NCBI GenBank assembly: GCA_963704535.1
Contig: OY969916.1
Location: 2,542,001-2,606,000 of the forward strand
From: G963704535 sp963704535
GTDB lineage: Bacteria; Chloroflexota; Chloroflexia; Chloroflexales; Roseiflexaceae
Direction of reading: 5' to 3'
DNA length: 64,000 bases
Shown: positions 60,628 to 64,000 of the stretch, in pieces
Layout: each line of letters starts with the position of its first letter
Position numbering within the stretch: the stretch's first letter is position 1
Translations under genes and position numbers: made by a program
Notes under the pieces: model-generated
The model's input: only the letters and a program-made list of their open reading frames with translations
Database searches by the model: none
Told to the model about the DNA's origin: nothing

Positions 60628-61518
60628 CTAGCGCTCTCCTTTCGCGTTGAAGATCTCTTGCAGGCCATCGCCCAGCCAGGTGAACGCCAGTAGCGTAAGA
60701 CTAAACAATGCGGTGGGCCAGATCGCCAGGTGCGGGAAGCCGCGCATCTTGCCGATGCCCAGGTTGATCAGGTTGCCCCAGGAAGGCTCGGGCGGGCGGA
60801 TGCCGACGCCGATAATCGACAGGCCGGCCTCGGCGATCATCGCGTACGGGATGCCGAAGCTCAACATCACCGCGATCGGGCCGAGGATATTGGGCAGGAC
60901 ATACTTCAGGATGACGTGGCGCTCGCGGGCGCCCAGCGTGCGCGCGGCGTGGACGTACTCCTGGTTCCTGAGCGCCAGCACCTGGCCGCGGATCAGGCGG
61001 GCGTAGCCGGCCCACCCGGTGATCGCCAGCGCGATCACGATCGTGAACACGCTCTGGCCCAGCGCCGTGGCCAGCACCACGGCCAGCAGAATCGAAGGGA
61101 AGGAGTTGAAAATGTCCACCAGCCGCATCAGGAAGTTGTCCAGCAGCCCGCCGCGCATCCCCGAGATCGAGCCGATCGTCGCGCCGATCAACAGTGAGAG
61201 CAGCGTAGTGCCCAGGCCGACCACCGCCGCAGTGCGCACGGCGTAGATGATCCGGCTCAGTTGGTCGCGGCCCAGGTCGTCGGTGCCGAAGGGGTGCTCG
61301 CGGGTGGGCGGCTGCCAGGTCAGGCCCAGGTTCTGGTCATTGTAGTGGTAGGGGGCGATCAGCGGCGCGAAGATGGCGATCAGGATAAACAGGCTCACCA
61401 GCGCCAAGCCGATCACCGCCATCGTATTACGCCGGTAGCGCCGCCAGAAGATCTGGAGCAGCGTCTCGGGGGCCGGTGCCGCGCCGCCGGCGGCCTGCGG
61501 AAGAGGGGATACAGCCAT
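60628..61518 (-). CDS. ABC transporter permease (DppC/OppC type)
   Basis: 296 residues from ATG 61518 (AAGGAG upstream). An N-terminal amphipathic segment (LLQIFWRRYRRNTMAVIGLA) leads to about six membrane helices. The DppC motif is visible in HPFGTDDLGRDQLSRIIYAV, and the ATPase-contact loop (EAA) lies in HAARTLGARERHVILKYVLP. FGIPYAMIAEAGLSIIGVGI and FTWLGDGLQEIFN near the end complete the pattern. It pairs with the DppB-type permease encoded 35 bp upstream. Confidence 0.93.
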   Translation of the reverse strand: MAVSPLPQAAGGAAPAPETLLQIFWRRYRRNTMAVIGLALVSLFILIAIFAPLIAPYHYNDQNLGLTWQPPTREHPFGTDDLGRDQLSRIIYAVRTAAVVGLGTTLLSLLIGATIGSISGMRGGLLDNFLMRLVDIFNSFPSILLAVVLATALGQSVFTIVIALAITGWAGYARLIRGQVLALRNQEYVHAARTLGARERHVILKYVLPNILGPIAVMLSFGIPYAMIAEAGLSIIGVGIRPPEPSWGNLINLGIGKMRGFPHLAIWPTALFSLTLLAFTWLGDGLQEIFNAKGER

Positions 61519-61553
61519 GGCAGTCTCTCCTTCGAGAAGTGGAGCGGCGGTCG

Positions 61554-62540
61554 TTACGCCTCCAGCTTGATGCGCGGATCGAGAAGGCTGTAGATGATGT
61601 CGGCCATCAGGTTGGCCAGCATGACGCCCAGGGCCAGCACCACGACGCTAGTGATCACCAGCGGGTAGTCGCGCGCGCCCAGCGCGGTGGAGAAGAGCTG
61701 GCCGATGCCGGGGATGCGGAAGATACTCTCGATCCAGACCGAGCCGACCAGCGCATAGGCGACCTGGGGCGCGGTGGTGGTCACGACCGGGATCAGCGAG
61801 TTACGCAGCGCGTGCCGCATAATCACGACCTGCTCGGGCAGGCCCTTGGAGCGCGCCGTCCGAATGAACTCCTGGCTCATGGTCTCGGCGACCTGGTTGC
61901 GGGTAAACCGGGCGATGCCGGCCAGCGGACCGAGCGCCAGCGTCAGCACCGGCAAGATCAACTGCTGCGGCTTCGGCCAGGGCGTGGCCCAGCCGCCATT
62001 GGGCAGGATGTTCCAGACCTGTCCGGCGAGGGTCAGGATCAGGAGGATCGCCAGCACATATACGGGGACGATCTGCCCGACCATCGAGAAGCTGGTCACA
62101 ATATAGTCGATCCAGGTGTTGCGCCGGAAGCCGGCGAGCACGCCCAGCGGGATGCCCACCAGCAGGGCCAGGCCGATGCCCAGAAACACGATCAGCATGG
62201 TACGCGGCAGGCGCTCCTTCACCATGGTCTCGATCAGCACGCTGGGAGTCTGGAAGGAGGGGCCGAACTTGAGGGTAACCGCCTTGCTGACATAGGTCCA
62301 GATCTGAACATACAGCGGCTTGTTCAGGCCATAGCGCTCCTCGAACAGTTGGCGCTGCATACGGTAGGCCTCGCTGTTCTGGTTGACCTGCGTCGACATC
62401 ACCGAATAGGCGCGCTGGACATCGAGGTAGTTACCCGGCGCGAGCCAGAGCAGCGTGTAGGAGATGCTGATGATCACGACCAGGGAGATCGCCATCATGG
62501 CGAAACGCTTGACCAGGAACGTGAGGAAGCTTAAGTTCAT
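61554..62540 (-). CDS. ABC transporter permease (DppB/OppB type)
   Basis: 328 residues from ATG 62540 (AGGAGG upstream). The first helix is RFAMMAISLVVIISISYTLL. An extracellular insert with RYGLNKPLYVQIWTYVSKAV follows, then five further helices. The EAA loop is FIRTARSKGLPEQVVIMRHA, followed by LRNSLIPVVTTTAPQVAYAL and VWIESIFRIPGIGQLFSTAL, typical for DppB. Its insert length is that of the sugar/opine-peptide type rather than the short dipeptide type. It lies 147 bp downstream of the binding protein gene, separated by a duplicated hairpin. Confidence 0.92.
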   Translation of the reverse strand: MNLSFLTFLVKRFAMMAISLVVIISISYTLLWLAPGNYLDVQRAYSVMSTQVNQNSEAYRMQRQLFEERYGLNKPLYVQIWTYVSKAVTLKFGPSFQTPSVLIETMVKERLPRTMLIVFLGIGLALLVGIPLGVLAGFRRNTWIDYIVTSFSMVGQIVPVYVLAILLILTLAGQVWNILPNGGWATPWPKPQQLILPVLTLALGPLAGIARFTRNQVAETMSQEFIRTARSKGLPEQVVIMRHALRNSLIPVVTTTAPQVAYALVGSVWIESIFRIPGIGQLFSTALGARDYPLVITSVVVLALGVMLANLMADIIYSLLDPRIKLEA

Positions 62541-62578
62541 AGGTTCCTCCTATCCTACAGCACGAATTGTGGTGGGAT

Positions 62579-62670
62579 GGGGTTTGTGGGGAGGGCCGCA
62601 GCCCTCCCCACGCCCCTCCCGCTGATTGCCTAGTGGGGTTTGTGGGGAGGGCCGCAGCCCTCCCACAAAT
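62579..62670. repeat. tandem duplicated GC hairpin
   Basis: The stem gtggggagggccgcagccct with its partner ccccac occurs at 62586-62611 and again at 62642-62666, joined by gcccctcccgctgattgcct. The 35-nt unit ggggtttgtggggagggccg and following is a direct repeat. It lies between the binding protein and permease genes, where a stem could stop or protect part of the transcript so that more binding protein is made. Confidence 0.75.
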
Positions 62671-62687
62671 CTCGCGCCTATTCTACC

Positions 62688-64000
62688 CTATTCCGTCCAC
62701 GTGAGGTACTGGAACTGGAAGATGTGGCCCCAGGACAGCCTGTTGAGGACGATGCCTGAGACGTGCGGATCGGTGGTGTAGAAGGTCTTGTCATTATAGA
62801 TCGGAACCATCCAGGCCGCGTCGACGGCGAGTTGCTGGAGCTTGACCACCTCGTCCTGCGCCTCCTCAATCGACGACTGGCGCAGCTCGATCATCAGCCG
62901 CTGGGCCTGCTTGTTCATGTCGGTGAGGTCTTCGTACTGCGCGACGCTCTGCTCCTCGCGCAGGATCATGTCCAGGGCGTTCTGGTAAGCAGCCAGCTTG
63001 CCTGCGTCGTCGGTAGCCCCCTGGTACTCCTTGGTGATCGCCGCGAACTGCTCTGTAAAGGTGGGCGTGAGCTTCATGGTCTCGCCCCAAGAGTTGTTCT
63101 CGGCGGCGATGATCTGCTGGCGCTTCTCGGTGGCGGCCTTGGCGCGCGCTTCCAGCTCGGCCCAGTCGCCGGCTGCCGTGGTCTTCCGGGCTTCCTCGAT
63201 CTGATCCTGGAAGGTGGCATACTCGGCCATGCCGCCCGGTTTGTAGTCCATGAACCACCAGGTGTGGCTGGAGTTCAACAGCAGGTCCAGCGGCTGGAAC
63301 CAGTTCATGGGGCCGCCCAGCGTAGCGTAGCCGGGATTGAAGTCCTTGTTGAAGTTCGACCACTGGAGGGTGTTGTAGACCGGCGCCTCGTTGTTCTGGA
63401 TGACGATCGGCACCCCCAGGTTATCCTGCCACATCTTGACCACTGCCTCGATCACCGGCATCTGCGGGTCGTTGGCCGGCGGGGCGTAGAAGGTCAGCTC
63501 CGGGAAGCCCTGGCCGTTCGGGAAGCCGGCCTCGGCCAGCAGTTGCTTGGCCTTCTCGACATCGTAGGGCAGCGGCTTGATCTGGCTGGTCACGGCCGGG
63601 TCGCCGGTGAAGGCGTCGGTCGGGACGGCCATGCCCTTGAGCACCTGGTCGGTGATGGCTTTCTTATCGATCGCCATGGCGAAGGCTTGGCGCACGCGCA
63701 GGTCGGACAGCGGGCCGGGATCGATCGCGCGATCGTACTGGATGCCGCGCCAGATCAGATCCTGAACCTGTTCCTTCATGTTGTCCTTCATCTCGGGGAT
63801 GTTCTGGGCGTAGGCGAGTTGGCTGGGGTCCTCCAGGAAGGTGAACTGGATCTCGCCATTCTCGAAGGCTTGCAGGCGGGCATTGGCATCCGGGTAGGGC
63901 TTCAGGACGATCGTGCCCACATTGCCGATGCCGTCGCCGACATAGTTCGGGTTGCGCTTCAGTGTGACATCGCCGCCGCTGACCCATTCGGTGACGACAT
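62688..64000 (-). CDS. extracellular solute-binding protein family 5, 5' part cut by window edge
   Basis: The frame is open from the right edge (64000) to the stop at 62688, 437 codons, so the signal peptide and N-terminal third are outside. The edge portion VTEWVSGGDVTLKRNPNYVG is the family-5 strand next to the hinge; it is followed by VLKPYPDANARLQAFENGEI, LRVRQAFAMAIDKKAITDQV and AKQLLAEAGFPNGQGFPELT. The C-terminal region has WWFMDYKPGGMAEYATFQD and LTWTE. Such proteins deliver peptides, nickel or oligosaccharides to Dpp/Opp permeases. The long Glu/Lys-rich helix region near the end is unusual in length for dipeptide binders. Here an oligosaccharide is the likely ligand, by context. Confidence 0.9.
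   Translation of the reverse strand, partial: VVTEWVSGGDVTLKRNPNYVGDGIGNVGTIVLKPYPDANARLQAFENGEIQFTFLEDPSQLAYAQNIPEMKDNMKEQVQDLIWRGIQYDRAIDPGPLSDLRVRQAFAMAIDKKAITDQVLKGMAVPTDAFTGDPAVTSQIKPLPYDVEKAKQLLAEAGFPNGQGFPELTFYAPPANDPQMPVIEAVVKMWQDNLGVPIVIQNNEAPVYNTLQWSNFNKDFNPGYATLGGPMNWFQPLDLLLNSSHTWWFMDYKPGGMAEYATFQDQIEEARKTTAAGDWAELEARAKAATEKRQQIIAAENNSWGETMKLTPTFTEQFAAITKEYQGATDDAGKLAAYQNALDMILREEQSVAQYEDLTDMNKQAQRLMIELRQSSIEEAQDEVVKLQQLAVDAAWMVPIYNDKTFYTTDPHVSGIVLNRLSWGHIFQFQYLTWTE

Overview
The window is GC-rich bacterial DNA. It most likely comes from a filamentous member of the Chloroflexota (Chloroflexia), although no marker gene here proves that. The inference rests on several things: LuxR-type ATPase/TPR regulators, secreted proteins with Pro-Thr linkers, oligopeptide-type sugar ABC transporters, and very many short palindromic and heptanucleotide repeats between and inside genes. 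Peptides read from such repeats (ISNLQSP, RTTDNGQ, QHATRNT types) are, from memory, common in predicted proteins of Chloroflexota and cyanobacteria.

Layout. 1-934: IS4-type transposase running off the left edge. 1284-4109: small lipoprotein, frameshifted methyltransferase, PQQ-type sugar dehydrogenase lipoprotein. 4357-9217 (all minus): cytochrome P450, GT4 glycosyltransferase, TolB-like propeller lipoprotein, diacylglycerol-kinase-type lipid kinase. 9226-11454 (plus): remnant of a haem/iron-siderophore binding protein, IsdG-like monooxygenase, nitroreductase, ParA/MinD-type ATPase. 11735-14488: DUF4157 (eCIS-core) protein with a second zinc motif, and a TMEM175-type channel. 14488-16141: complete insertion sequence. 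16155-22492: NarL-type response regulator overlapping maf, zinc ribbon protein, citrate synthase, GAF/PAS sensor, purD. 22771-25625: frameshifted GIY-YIG protein, a protein with an internal duplication, a glycosyltransferase. 25620-29390: two LuxR/SARP-type regulators. 29687-32887: secreted repeat protein and MFS transporter. 33006-39641: a 2.2-kaa FAAL-NRPS with a luciferase-like monooxygenase embedded in its adenylation domain. 39928-41087: anti-sigma and ECF sigma factors. 41648-47490: TPM-domain protein and a hybrid sensor kinase split by one base. 47908-64000: a 16-kb beta-mannan/beta-glucan oligosaccharide locus (enolase-superfamily dehydratase, RraA-like protein, cellobiose/mannobiose 2-epimerase, two GH5 enzymes, GH2 beta-mannosidase, aldo/keto reductase, complete Dpp/Opp-type ABC transporter).

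How the genes work together. In the right-hand locus the imported oligosaccharides would be cleaved by the GH5 and GH2 enzymes, epimerised at the reducing end, and passed to oxidoreductase and dehydratase steps. The NRPS would load a fatty acid through its FAAL domain and extend it with one oxygenated amino acid to give a lipo-amino-acid product. The other genes are mostly single transcription units.

The most unusual feature is the repeat landscape. There are at least three kinds of short element. (i) Inverted repeats with arms of 7- or 8-nt tandem units occur between genes and also in frame inside maf, the LuxR regulator and the NRPS. (ii) A ~100-bp MITE-like element has 18-bp terminal repeats and a G-rich hairpin, with several copies including one whose hairpin is triplicated. 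(iii) Short elements have ends that match the ends of the complete IS. Several genes carry single-base frameshifts (methyltransferase, GIY-YIG protein, hybrid kinase, and five in the dehydratase). These may be sequence errors or real decay.
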